A stretch of 64,000 nucleotides of DNA, from the NCBI RefSeq assembly GCF_006494775.1, contig NZ_CP041146.1, forward strand, positions 1,736,001 to 1,800,000, read 5' to 3'. Positions within the stretch are counted from its first letter, which is position 1. Each line of letters begins with the position of its first letter. A model generated the notes under the pieces. It saw only the letters and a list, made by a program, of their open reading frames with translations. It was not told the origin of the DNA and searched no databases. The stretch comes from Nocardioides humi. Its GTDB lineage: Bacteria; Actinomycetota; Actinomycetes; Propionibacteriales; Nocardioidaceae. Both the position numbers and the translations under genes were made by a program. Below, piece by piece: positions 56,215 through 64,000 of this stretch.

Positions 56215-57423
56215 GTGGATCCGACGACGCAGGCCTTCGTGGCCGCGCTCCTCGGCGCCCTCGTGGCGGGTGGCGCCATGCTCGCATGGCACCTCAGCGA
56301 CCGCCAGCAGCGTGTCTACCAGATGCCCGAGGAGCCGCTCGTGCCCGACGGTGTCGCGGCGGTGCTGTCGGTGCTGCGCAGCAGCGCGGTCGTCGTCGAC
56401 GAGTCGGACGCGGTCGTCAAGGCCTCCGCGCCGGCGTACGCCATGGGCTTCGTCCGCGGGACCACGCTGCTCTCCGACGAGCTCGGCGTGCTGATCCGGC
56501 AGGTACGCCGCGACGGGCAGATCCGCGAGACCGAGCTGATCGTGCCGCGCGCGGCCGGGGCGCCGCGCCATGTGACCGCCCGCGTCGCGCCGCTGGGCTC
56601 GCGGCTGGTCCTGGCGCTGGTGGAGGACCGGACCCGCGAGCGCCAGGTCGACGCGGTACGACGCGACTTCGTCGCCAACGTCAGCCACGAGCTCAAGACG
56701 CCGATCGGCGCGATCCGGCTGCTCGCCGAGGCGGTCCAGGACGCCGCGGACGACCCCGACGCCGTCTACCGCTTCGCCTCCCGCATGCTCACCGAGAGCG
56801 ACCGGCTCTCGCGGCTGATCCAACAGATCATCGAGCTCTCGAGGCTGCAGGGCGACGAGCCCCTCGACTCGCCGGTGCCGGTGTCGATCGACGACGTGGT
56901 CGCCTCGGCGGTCGACTTCGTCGACATGAACGCCGGCGCCAAGGACATCCAGGTCATCGCCGAGGGCGAGGAGGGCCTGAAGGTGCTCGGCAGCGAGAAG
57001 CAGGTCGGCGCCGCGGTCTCCAACCTGGTGGCCAACGCCGTGGCCTACTCCGAGCCGAACTCCCGCGTCGTCGTCACCCGCAAGCGGGTCGGCCACAACG
57101 TGGAGATCTCCGTCATCGACCAGGGCATCGGCATCCCCGAGCGCGAGGTCGAGCGCATCTTCGAGCGGTTCTACCGGGTCGACCCGGCCCGGCACCGCTC
57201 GACCGGCGGCACCGGTCTGGGGCTGTCGATCGTCAAGCACGTGGCCGCCACCCACGGCGGCGAGGTGCGGGTCTGGTCGGTGGAGGGGCAGGGCTCGACC
57301 TTCACCCTCGTCCTGCCGCAGCACCCGCACCACGAGGCGGACGGGCCGTACCTGCGGCTCGCGCCGCTCGCGCCCACCCCGGAAGCGCCGGGCGGACGCA
57401 CGAAGGATCAGGAGGACGCATGA
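56215..57423 (+). CDS. senX3: Phosphate-sensing histidine kinase SenX3/PhoR-like
   Basis: 402-aa kinase. One N-terminal helix (residues 6-25), a PAS-like domain (50-140), the phosphorylated His in RRDFVANVSHELKTPIGAI, N box AVSNLVANAVAYSEPN, G1 VIDQGIGIPE, F box IFERFYRVD and G2 STGGTGLGLSIVKHV. All catalytic parts are intact. The stop overlaps the regX3 start (ATGA). With RegX3 it controls phosphate starvation genes. Confidence 0.95.
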   Translation: MDPTTQAFVAALLGALVAGGAMLAWHLSDRQQRVYQMPEEPLVPDGVAAVLSVLRSSAVVVDESDAVVKASAPAYAMGFVRGTTLLSDELGVLIRQVRRDGQIRETELIVPRAAGAPRHVTARVAPLGSRLVLALVEDRTRERQVDAVRRDFVANVSHELKTPIGAIRLLAEAVQDAADDPDAVYRFASRMLTESDRLSRLIQQIIELSRLQGDEPLDSPVPVSIDDVVASAVDFVDMNAGAKDIQVIAEGEEGLKVLGSEKQVGAAVSNLVANAVAYSEPNSRVVVTRKRVGHNVEISVIDQGIGIPEREVERIFERFYRVDPARHRSTGGTGLGLSIVKHVAATHGGEVRVWSVEGQGSTFTLVLPQHPHHEADGPYLRLAPLAPTPEAPGGRTKDQEDA

Positions 57424-58097
57424 CCCGGGTACTTGTCGTCGAGGACGAGGAGAGCTACAGCGACGCGCTCGCGTACCTGCTCCGCAAGGAGGGGTTCGAG
57501 GTCGCCATCGCCGCCGACGGCAACGAGGCGCTCAAGGAGTTCGACCGCAACGGCGCCGACATCGTGCTGCTCGACCTCATGCTGCCGGGCATCCCCGGCA
57601 CCGAGGTGTGCCGCACCATCCGCCAGACCTCCAACGTCCCGGTGATCATGGTGAGCGCCAAGGACGACGAGGTCGACAAGGTCGTCGGGCTCGAGCTCGG
57701 CGCGGACGACTACGTCACCAAGCCCTACTCCCCGCGCGAGCTGGTCGCCCGGATCCGCGCGGTGCTCCGCCGCGGCATCGGCGACGAGCTGCTGCCGGAC
57801 ACCCTCGAGGCCGGTCCGGTGCGGATGGACGTCGAGCGGCACGTCGTCACCGTGGACGGCACCGAGCAGCGGCTGCCGCTCAAGGAGTTCGAGCTGCTCG
57901 AGATGTTCCTGCGCAACCCGGGCCGGGTGCTGACCCGCGGGCAGCTCATCGACCGGGTGTGGGGGTCGGACTACGTCGGCGACACCAAGACGCTCGACGT
58001 CCACGTCAAGCGGCTGCGGGCCAAGCTGGAGCCGGAGCCGAGCGAGCCGAAGTTCCTCGTCACCGTCCGCGGCCTGGGCTACAAGTTCGACGTCTGA
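57420..58097 (+). CDS. regX3: OmpR/PhoB-type response regulator RegX3-like
   Basis: 225-aa regulator. The receiver has VLVVEDEESYSDAL, phospho-acceptor Asp in IVLLDLMLPG, and Lys in DDYVTKPYSPREL. The C-terminal winged helix ends with GDTKTLDVHVKRLRAKLEPEP and GLGYKF. Expected to bind the PHO box at 56136-56153 and other Pho genes. Confidence 0.95.
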   Translation: MTRVLVVEDEESYSDALAYLLRKEGFEVAIAADGNEALKEFDRNGADIVLLDLMLPGIPGTEVCRTIRQTSNVPVIMVSAKDDEVDKVVGLELGADDYVTKPYSPRELVARIRAVLRRGIGDELLPDTLEAGPVRMDVERHVVTVDGTEQRLPLKEFELLEMFLRNPGRVLTRGQLIDRVWGSDYVGDTKTLDVHVKRLRAKLEPEPSEPKFLVTVRGLGYKFDV

Positions 58098-58140
58098 TTC
58101 GACGTCGGAAAATCGCGCGACCGTCGCGGCACCCGACCCC

Positions 58141-58146
58141 TACGGT
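58141..58146 (+). promoter_or_regulatory. -10 element of the first EamA gene, leaderless
   Basis: TACGGT, 6 nt, then GTG 58153. Confidence 0.5.
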
Positions 58147-58152
58147 GGGCGG

Positions 58153-59106
58153 GTGCCCGACATCCCGACCGAGACCGATGGGACCGATCGGACCGGCACC
58201 GCCGGGCTGCTCCCGCTCGCCGCGGTCGGCGTGACGCTCGTGCTGTGGGCCAGCGCGTTCGTCGGCATCCGGCACCTCGCCCACGACTTCTCGGCCGGCG
58301 CCCTGTCCCTGGGCCGGCTGGCGGCGGGCGCCGTCGCGCTCGCCCCGGTCGCCCTCGCCCAGGGGCTGCCGCGCCCGAGCCGCGGGCAGTGGCTCTCGAT
58401 CGTCACGATCGGCGTGCTGTGGTTCGGGATCTACAACCTCTCGCTCAACGCCGGCGAGCAACGCGTCGACGCCGGGACGGCGTCGATGCTGATCCAGGTC
58501 TCCCCGGTCCTGATCGCGGTGCTGGCCGCCCTGTTCCTCGGCGAGCGCTTCACCGCGCAGCTCGCCGCCGGCCTGGCCCTGGCGTTCTCGGGGGTCGTCG
58601 TGATCGGCCTGTCGACCTCCGGTGGCGAGAGCACCGGCGACCTCCTCGGTGTGGTGCTGTGCCTGGTCCCGGCGGCGGCGTACTCGATCAGCGTGATCCT
58701 GCAGAAGCCGCTCGTCGCCGACCTCTCCGCCGTCCACGTCACCTGGCTGGCGTGCACGGTCGGCGTCGTCACCTGCCTGCCGTGGGCGGGGCGGCTCGTC
58801 GCCGAGGCCCGGGACGCACCGGTGTCGTCCTCGCTGTGGCTGGTCTACCTCGGCGTGTTCCCGACGGCGATCGCCTTCACGACCTACGCCTACGCCCTGC
58901 GGCACATGACGGCCTCCGCCCTGGGCGTGACGACCTACCTGGTGCCGCCGCTCACGATCGTGATGGGCCTGCTGCTCCTCGACGAGGTCCCGCCCCTCGT
59001 CGCGTACGCCGGCGGCGTGCTCGCGCTGCTCGGCGTCGGCGTGGCGCGGCGCTCCCCCACCCGGCGGCCCGTCGCGGCCCCGGTCGTGCCGGGTCAGGAG
59101 CCCTGA
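58153..59106 (+). CDS. EamA/DMT-family exporter
   Basis: 317-aa protein with ten predicted helices in two EamA repeats (LVLWASAFVGIRHLAHDFSAG in repeat one; LGVFPTAIAFTTYAYALRHM in repeat two). Drug/metabolite transporter, substrate unknown. Its 3' end overlaps the end of the second, convergent EamA gene by 13 bp; the two proteins are distant paralogues rather than a dimeric pair. Confidence 0.9.
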   Translation: MPDIPTETDGTDRTGTAGLLPLAAVGVTLVLWASAFVGIRHLAHDFSAGALSLGRLAAGAVALAPVALAQGLPRPSRGQWLSIVTIGVLWFGIYNLSLNAGEQRVDAGTASMLIQVSPVLIAVLAALFLGERFTAQLAAGLALAFSGVVVIGLSTSGGESTGDLLGVVLCLVPAAAYSISVILQKPLVADLSAVHVTWLACTVGVVTCLPWAGRLVAEARDAPVSSSLWLVYLGVFPTAIAFTTYAYALRHMTASALGVTTYLVPPLTIVMGLLLLDEVPPLVAYAGGVLALLGVGVARRSPTRRPVAAPVVPGQEP

Positions 59107-60023
59107 GCGTCGACCTCGATCACCACGTCGGCCGCGGGCTCCGTGCTCGCGACGGTCGTCGCGTCGGCCTCCGCGGCCCGGCCGCCGGCGGCGACCACGC
59201 AGCCGACCAGGATCAGCGGGAAGCCCACGAGCATGCCGGTCGTGAGCCGCTCGTCGAGGAGCAGGACGCCCAGCAGGATCGCCACCGCGGGGTTGACGTA
59301 GGTGATGATCGTCGACCGGGTCGGGCCGGCGACCTTGATCAGGTCGAGGAAGATCACGAACGCCAGCGCGGTGCACACCAGGCCGAGGACGACGATGCTC
59401 AGCCAGACCTTCGCGGGCAGGTCGGTCGGCGGGTCGAGCACCCCGAACGGGGAGTAGACGACCGCGGTCAGGGTGAGCGCGCACGCCATCACCCCGAGGC
59501 CGGACAGGTCGGCGAACCACCGGGCCAGGATCAGCGGGCCGGTCGCGTAGCAGACCGCCACGCCCAGCATCTCGGCGACGGCGAGCACGTCGATGTGGCC
59601 GATGTCGAGGCCGACCAGGCACGCCACACCCGCGAACCCGAGCACCAGGCCGACGCTCTGGGCGGCGGTGAACCGCTCCGCGTGGCTGGTCACCAGGAAC
59701 GCCAGCGCCCCGAACAGCGGGACGGCCGCGACCAGGAGGCCGGCCAACGAGGAGGAGATCCGCTGCTCGGCATGCCCCAGCAGCACCCACGGGACCATGA
59801 TCTCGATGACGGCGAACAGCGCCAGCGGCCGCCAGCGGGCGAGCACGGCGCCGACCTCGCGGCGTACGAGCGCCACCGGGAGGAGCACCAGCGCCGCGAG
59901 CGCCGTGCGCAGGAAGACCAGCCCGGCCGGGGAGACGTGCTCCACCGCGATCCGGATGAACAGGTAGGGCAGCCCCCAGATCAGGCACATCGCCAGGAAC
60001 AGCGACCATCCGCGCTTCGTCAC
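59094..60023 (-). CDS. EamA/DMT-family exporter
   Basis: 309-aa ten-helix transporter, MTKRGWSLFLAMCLIWGLPYLFIRIAVE to an acidic tail. The second repeat contains LDLIKVAGPTRSTIITYVNPAVAI. GTG start at 60023 with TAGAGT 6 nt upstream. Substrate unknown. Confidence 0.9.
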   Translation of the reverse strand: MTKRGWSLFLAMCLIWGLPYLFIRIAVEHVSPAGLVFLRTALAALVLLPVALVRREVGAVLARWRPLALFAVIEIMVPWVLLGHAEQRISSSLAGLLVAAVPLFGALAFLVTSHAERFTAAQSVGLVLGFAGVACLVGLDIGHIDVLAVAEMLGVAVCYATGPLILARWFADLSGLGVMACALTLTAVVYSPFGVLDPPTDLPAKVWLSIVVLGLVCTALAFVIFLDLIKVAGPTRSTIITYVNPAVAILLGVLLLDERLTTGMLVGFPLILVGCVVAAGGRAAEADATTVASTEPAADVVIEVDAQGS

Positions 60024-60029
60024 GGGAGG

Positions 60030-60035
60030 ACTCTA
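60030..60035 (-). promoter_or_regulatory. -10 element of the second EamA gene, leaderless
   Basis: TAGAGT on the minus strand, 6 nt before GTG 60023. Confidence 0.45.
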
Positions 60036-60155
60036 GGGACCGCCTCCGACATCGTCGCCGACTTTTCCACCGGACCATGTCGAGAAGCCGTCGGCGGCTC
60101 CGTCCCAGGGGTGGAAGGCGGCAAGATGGCCGTCTCGGACCCAAGGAGATGCACG

Positions 60156-60569
60156 ATGGCGAAGTACCTGTTGCTCAAGCACTACCGCGGCGACCACGCG
60201 ATCGCGAAGGACGACCTCGTCCCGATGGACCAGTGGACGCCGGAGGAGGTCACCGCTCACATCGAGTTCATGCGGCTGGTCGCCGACGAGCTGCGCGAGC
60301 GGGGTGAGTTCGTCGACGAGCAGGCGCTCTCCCCCGAGGGCACGTTCGTGCGGTACGACGGCGAGGGCCGGCCCCCGGTCACCGACGGGCCGTTCGCGGA
60401 GACCAAGGACCTGATCGCCGGCTGGATGGTCATCGACGTCGACAGCCAGGAGCGGGCCTACGAGGCCGCTGCGCGGCTGTCGTCGGCGCCGGGTCCCGGC
60501 GGCCGGCCGATCCACGAGTGGATCGAGGTGCGCCCGTTCTACGGCGAGCCGCCGGTCGTCACCGAATGA
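60156..60569 (+). CDS. DGPF/YCII-family protein paired with ECF sigma factor
   Basis: 137-aa YCII-related protein with MAKYLLLKHYRG and the diagnostic TDGPFAETKDLIAGWMVIDV. ATG chosen at 60156 (AAGGAG 9 nt upstream) over an upstream ATG at 60126. DGPF proteins are the known genomic partners of ECF42 sigma factors, and here the stop overlaps the sigma factor start (ATGA). Role unclear; dimeric ferredoxin-like fold. Confidence 0.93.
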   Translation: MAKYLLLKHYRGDHAIAKDDLVPMDQWTPEEVTAHIEFMRLVADELRERGEFVDEQALSPEGTFVRYDGEGRPPVTDGPFAETKDLIAGWMVIDVDSQERAYEAAARLSSAPGPGGRPIHEWIEVRPFYGEPPVVTE

Positions 60570-61738
60570 CCGAGGACGAGTCGGACCTGGGCGCGCTGCT
60601 GCGCGATCTCACCCCGCAGGTCCTCGGGGTCCTCGTCCGCCGCGGAGCCGACTTCGCGGCGGCCGAGGACGCCGTCCAGGAGGCGCTGATCGAGGCGCTG
60701 CGGCACTGGCCGGAGGACCGCCCGGACCATCCGCGGGCCTGGCTGGTGAAGGTCGCCGGCCGCAAGCTGCTCGACGCCCAGCGCTCGGCGTACGCCCGCG
60801 AGCGGCGCGAGCTGCGGGTCCATCTCGAGCCCGAGCCGGGCCCCTCCGAGCAGGCCGACGACACGCTGCTCCTGCTCAGCCGCTGCTGCCACCCCGCGCT
60901 CACCCCGGCCTCGGCGATCGCCTTGACCCTGCGCGCCGTCGGCGGGCTCACCACCGCCCAGATCGCGGAGGCGTTCCTGGTGCCGGAGGCGACGATGGCG
61001 CAGCGGATCACCCGCGCCAAGCGCACCGTCGGCGGACAGCGCTTCGACCGGCCGGGCGAGGTGGGCGCGGTGCTGCGGGTGCTCTACCTGATCTTCAACG
61101 AGGGCTTCACCGGAACCGTCGACCTCGCCGAGGAGGCGATCCGGCTCACCCGGCAGCTCGCGGCCGCGACCGACGACCCCGAGGTCGACGGCCTGCTGGC
61201 GCTGATGCTGCTGCACCACGCGCGCCGGCGCGCGCGGCGTACTCCCTCGGGCGCGGTGGTGCCGCTCGCCGAGCAGGACCGCTCGCTGTGGGACACCGCG
61301 CTGGTCGCGGAGGGGGTCCGCGTGCTGCAGGACGCGCTGGCCCGCGACGCGCTCGGCGAGTACCAGGCCCAGGCCGCGATCGCCGCGCTCCACGACGACG
61401 CGGCCAGCGCGGAGGAGACCGACTGGCCGCAGATCCTGGAGTGGTACGACGAGCTGCTCCGGCTGGCCCCGAGCCCGGTGGTGGCGCTCAACCGCGCGGT
61501 CGCGGTGGGCGAGGTCGACGGCCCGCTGGCCGGCCTGCGCCAGGTCGAGGGGCTGCCCGCGGACCTGCCGCGGCGCGACGCCGTCGCGGCCTGGCTGCAC
61601 GAGCGGGCCGGCGACCGTGCGGAGGCCGCCCGCCGCTATGCACTGGCCGCGGAGCGGGCGACGAACGCCGCGGAGCTGGAGCACCTCACCCGGCAGGCGG
61701 CCCGCCTCCGCCATGCCGGGGACGCGGGACCGGGCTGA
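60566..61738 (+). CDS. ECF42-type RNA polymerase sigma factor with C-terminal TPR-like extension
   Basis: 390-aa protein. Sigma-2 region: ADFAAAEDAVQEALIEALRHWP and HPRAWLVKVAGRKLLDAQRS. Sigma-4 region: GLTTAQIAEAFLVPEATMAQRITRAKR. After residue 170 comes the long ECF42-specific helical extension (VLYLIFNEGFTG, LMLLHHARRRARR, LRLAPSPVVALNRAVAVGEVDG), thought to be needed for activity. No anti-sigma gene is adjacent, which is normal for this group. Confidence 0.94.
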   Translation: MTEDESDLGALLRDLTPQVLGVLVRRGADFAAAEDAVQEALIEALRHWPEDRPDHPRAWLVKVAGRKLLDAQRSAYARERRELRVHLEPEPGPSEQADDTLLLLSRCCHPALTPASAIALTLRAVGGLTTAQIAEAFLVPEATMAQRITRAKRTVGGQRFDRPGEVGAVLRVLYLIFNEGFTGTVDLAEEAIRLTRQLAAATDDPEVDGLLALMLLHHARRRARRTPSGAVVPLAEQDRSLWDTALVAEGVRVLQDALARDALGEYQAQAAIAALHDDAASAEETDWPQILEWYDELLRLAPSPVVALNRAVAVGEVDGPLAGLRQVEGLPADLPRRDAVAAWLHERAGDRAEAARRYALAAERATNAAELEHLTRQAARLRHAGDAGPG

Positions 61739-61811
61739 TCGAAGAGCCGGTATCACCGGGGTGCGCTGGCGGGTCCGTCCCCTGTCAGTACCTCTCCCGG
61801 AAGGACCAGCC

Positions 61812-62642
61812 ATGCGCCGTCTCATCCTGACGACCGCGGGCGTCATCGCCCTCGGAGGCCTCACCGGCCTCAGCACCGCAAGCCCCGCCCAGGCGGGCGT
61901 TCGGACCGTCACCCACCCGCCGGCGATCCCCGTCGCCAGCCTCAGCACGAGCGTGGCGACGGTCAACGTCGCCAACCTGCCCGGCACGATCACCGACGTC
62001 GACGTCGTCCTCAACAACGTGTTCCACACGTTCCCCGCCGATCTGGACATCTTCCTCCAGGCGCCGGGGTCCACCGAGGTCGTCCGGCTGATGTCGGACA
62101 CCTGCGGAGGCGGCGGCACGCCCCTGGCCGGGGCCTTCCTGACGATCGACGACCAGGCGGGGACCAGCATGCCGCCGGCCGGGCCGTGCCCGACGGGCTC
62201 CTACCGGCCGACCAATGTCGGCACGGGCGACACCGCCCCGGTCGGGACGACCATCGTCGACACGCTGTCGACGTTCAACGGGCGCGACGCCAACGGCACC
62301 TGGACGCTCTTCGTGACCGACGACGCCGCCGGCGACGTCGGCCAGCTGGCGGGCGGGTTCACGCTGACGATCACCACGGACGACACCCCCGGCGACACCA
62401 CCATCACCAGCAAGCCCAAGAAGGTCAGCAAGAAGAAGAAGGCCACGATCGCCTTCACCGCCGACAAGGCCAACGTGACCTTCGAGTGCAAGGTGGACAA
62501 GAAGGTGTGGAAGGCCTGCGTCTCACCGCTCACCGTGAAGAAGCTCAAGCCCGGCAAGCACCGGGTCCGGGTCCGTACCGTCGGCGCCTCCGGCGTCGTC
62601 GAGAGCACGCCCGCGGTGGCGAAGTGGAAGGTCCGTCGCTGA
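61812..62642 (+). CDS. Secreted protein with P-domain-like module and Lys-rich Ig-like tail
   Basis: 276-aa exported protein (signal peptide to about residue 28, SPAQA). Residues 30-190 resemble the proprotein-convertase P domain (ITDVDVVLNN, DLDIFLQAPG, GRDANGTWTLFVTDDAAGD). Residues 195-276 are a basic Ig-like module (SKPKKVSKKKKATIAF, FECKVDKKVWKAC) seen in other actinobacterial exoproteins. There is no protease domain, so a binding or structural role is likely. ATG follows GGAAGGA. Confidence 0.82.
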   Translation: MRRLILTTAGVIALGGLTGLSTASPAQAGVRTVTHPPAIPVASLSTSVATVNVANLPGTITDVDVVLNNVFHTFPADLDIFLQAPGSTEVVRLMSDTCGGGGTPLAGAFLTIDDQAGTSMPPAGPCPTGSYRPTNVGTGDTAPVGTTIVDTLSTFNGRDANGTWTLFVTDDAAGDVGQLAGGFTLTITTDDTPGDTTITSKPKKVSKKKKATIAFTADKANVTFECKVDKKVWKACVSPLTVKKLKPGKHRVRVRTVGASGVVESTPAVAKWKVRR

Positions 62643-62715
62643 CGAAGCGAGAAGCGGGGACACGTGGGGACAAGGAGGCGGATCGGCCCGGCCGGTCCGC
62701 CTCCGGTCGCGCCCG

Positions 62716-63528
62716 CTACCGCAGCGTGCCGAAGAGCGCGTCGAGATCCGGACCGGGGACCGCGCCGTCGAAGCCGTCGAACCGGCCCTCCACGAGGCCA
62801 GCGGCAGCGCGCCCGAGCCCGCCCCAGGCCGCCCGCGCCAGCGCACCGCCGACGCTGACCCGGCGCACGCCGAGCCCGGCGATCTCCGCGAGGGTCCGCG
62901 GGCTCGGGCCGCCGACGAGCAGGTTGACCGGCTTGGGGGCGACCGCCGCCACCACCGCGGCGACGTCCGCCGGGGCGCTGACGCCGGGTGCATAGAGGCA
63001 GTCGGCGCCGGCGGCGGCGTACGCCCGCAGCCGGTCGAGCACGTCGGCCAGATCGGGGCGGCCCGCGATGAAGCCCTCGGCGCGCCCGACGAGGAGTACG
63101 TCGTGGCCGCTGGCGTCGATCGCCTCCCGGGCCGCGGCCAGCCGCTCCACCGCCACGTCGAGGTCGTAGAGCTCGCCGCCGGCCGCGTCCTCCACGGACA
63201 GGCCCGCGACGCCGGTCTCCACGGCGAGGGCCACGCTGGTGGCGACGTCGTCGGCGGTCTCGGCGTACCCGTTCTCGAAGTCGGCGTTCACCGGCAGGCC
63301 GGTGGCGGCGACGATGTCCGCGAGGTGGTCGAGCGCCTCGTCGCGCGTCGCCGAGCCGTCGGGCCGACCACGGCTCCAGGCCGCTCCGGAGCTCGTGGTC
63401 GCCAGCGCGGCGAAGCCGAGGCTCTCGAGGTAGCGCGCGGAGCCGCGGTCCCACGGGTTCGGCAGCAGGAAGCAGCCCTGCTCGTGGAGGGCGCGGAAGG
63501 CGGCGCGGCGCTCGGCGATGCTCGTCAT
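62716..63528 (-). CDS. Isocitrate lyase/PEP mutase family protein
   Basis: 270-aa TIM-barrel protein of the PEP mutase/ICL superfamily: CFLLPNPWDRGSARYLESLGF, PVNADFENGYAE, GLSVEDAAGGELYD, GRAEGFIAG. The KKCGH active-site loop of true isocitrate lyases is absent, as in many small members of unknown reaction (C-C or P-C bond cleavage next to a carboxylate). ATG 63528 chosen; no operon partner. Confidence 0.88.
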   Translation of the reverse strand: MTSIAERRAAFRALHEQGCFLLPNPWDRGSARYLESLGFAALATTSSGAAWSRGRPDGSATRDEALDHLADIVAATGLPVNADFENGYAETADDVATSVALAVETGVAGLSVEDAAGGELYDLDVAVERLAAAREAIDASGHDVLLVGRAEGFIAGRPDLADVLDRLRAYAAAGADCLYAPGVSAPADVAAVVAAVAPKPVNLLVGGPSPRTLAEIAGLGVRRVSVGGALARAAWGGLGRAAAGLVEGRFDGFDGAVPGPDLDALFGTLR

Positions 63529-63557
63529 GACCACGACGGTAGGCCGGGCCACCGACA

Positions 63558-64000
63558 TCAGTCCTGCCGGTCGGCCTCCAGCCACCCCCGGAACGCCTCC
63601 AGGTTGGCGGTGGACTCGCCCCGCTCGATCCGCCACGCCCACTCCTTGCGGATGGACGACTCGAAGCCGAGCTCGAGGATGGTGTTGAACGCGGAGTCGG
63701 CGTACTCCAGCACCGAGCCGAGCAGCCGGTCCAGGTCGTCGGGGTGACCGACGAGAGCGGGAGGCGGGCGTCGAGGTAGATGTCGCCGTGGCGGTCGAGG
63801 CCGAACGCGACGGCGTACATCCGCATGTTCCGCTCGAGCAGCCACCGGTAGACGCGCTCGAACTCCTCGTCGGGACGGCGGCAGACGAAGGCGTGCACGC
63901 CGAGCGCGTGGGGGCCGAGGTCGAGGCGGACCGGCGTCTGCAGCTTGCGCTCGCCGGGGAGCGAGAAGCCGAACGTGCGCTCCTCGGTCTCCTCGAAGGC
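63558..64000 (-). CDS. YbjN-domain protein, partial at window end and frameshifted
   Basis: Fragment of at least 147 aa; the 5' end lies beyond 64000. Sequence RTFGFSLPGERKLQTPVRLD, LLERNMRMYAVAFGLDRHGDIYLDARLP and LLGSVLEYADSAFNTILELG is YbjN-like, as in the actinobacterial protein encoded near gpm and mshA. One base is missing around 63759-63763, which separates two frames. Function unknown; proposed chaperone-like. Confidence 0.78.
   Translation of the reverse strand, partial: LRGDRGAHVRLLAPRRAQAADAGPPRPRPPRARRARLRLPPSRRGVRARLPVAARAEHADVRRRVRPRPPRRHLPRRPPPALVGHPDDLDRLLGSVLEYADSAFNTILELGFESSIRKEWAWRIERGESTANLEAFRGWLEADRQD

Noticed and set aside
62201..63898. Single long minus-strand gene covering the PEP-mutase-like and YbjN regions
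   Set aside because: It is mostly shadow frame; the two families lie in other frames with proper starts and stops.

Overview
The window looks like chromosomal DNA of a high-GC actinobacterium, most probably Nocardioidaceae (Nocardioides-like). This is an inference from very high GC in all frames, carD, senX3-regX3, a DUF5999 protein, an ECF42-type sigma factor, LppU-like and LpqE-position lipoproteins, and many starts that look leaderless (TANNNT followed 5-7 nt later by ATG/GTG). There is no rRNA, CRISPR array or recognisable insertion sequence. One tRNA gene (Gln, UUG) is present.

Layout. 0.15-17.3 kb: a cell-surface polysaccharide locus. It holds a kinase/LuxR pair, then a tightly overlapping run of polymerase (Wzy-like), GT2, chain-length protein, PAPS sulfotransferase, APH-fold protein and flippase (Wzx-like). 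Facing it are two GH16 glycanases, a 946-aa secreted fibrinogen-domain protein, a lipoprotein, a decayed Fic gene, a methyltransferase and a MurG/UGT-like glycosyltransferase. 17.4-21.4 kb: an ABC exporter with a DesK/LuxR-type two-component system in one operon. 21.6-23.4 kb: DUF5999, an NmrA-like reductase and a CPBP protease. 23.6-37.8 kb: a 13-gene, one-strand catabolic cluster (amidohydrolase, three SDRs, two crotonases, CocE-type hydrolase, five-part Dpp/Opp-like importer, acyl-CoA ligase). A divergent TetR gene controls it, probably through a 13-bp inverted repeat. 37.8-38.1 kb: tRNA-Gln followed by 64-bp tandem repeats that copy the 5' end of the tRNA. 38.1-52 kb: housekeeping genes rlmB, cysS, ispF, ispD, a degenerate ispD paralogue and carD, interspersed with accessory genes. 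52-64 kb: UbiA-like protein, lipoprotein, gpmA, a DUF559 gene inside an inverted-repeat cassette, phoU, senX3-regX3 with a PHO box, two DMT exporters, DGPF/ECF42 pair, P-domain protein, PEP-mutase-like protein and a partial YbjN protein.

Important caveat. Thirteen otherwise intact genes carry a single-base indel, twelve of them one missing base at or next to a G/C run, and the victims include the normally essential ispD and the housekeeping gene rlmB. Adding or removing one base restores a full-length family protein each time, so these look like homopolymer sequencing errors rather than gene decay. I give each as one gene with its repair site.

Most interesting candidates: the DUF559 gene bracketed by 62-bp inverted palindromic ends between gpmA and phoU; the TetR-controlled catabolic cluster of unknown substrate; a 23-bp hairpin that puts the start codon of the degenerate IspD paralogue in its loop; the sulfotransferase-containing polysaccharide locus; and a membrane protein with eight IPWPD-type pentapeptide repeats.
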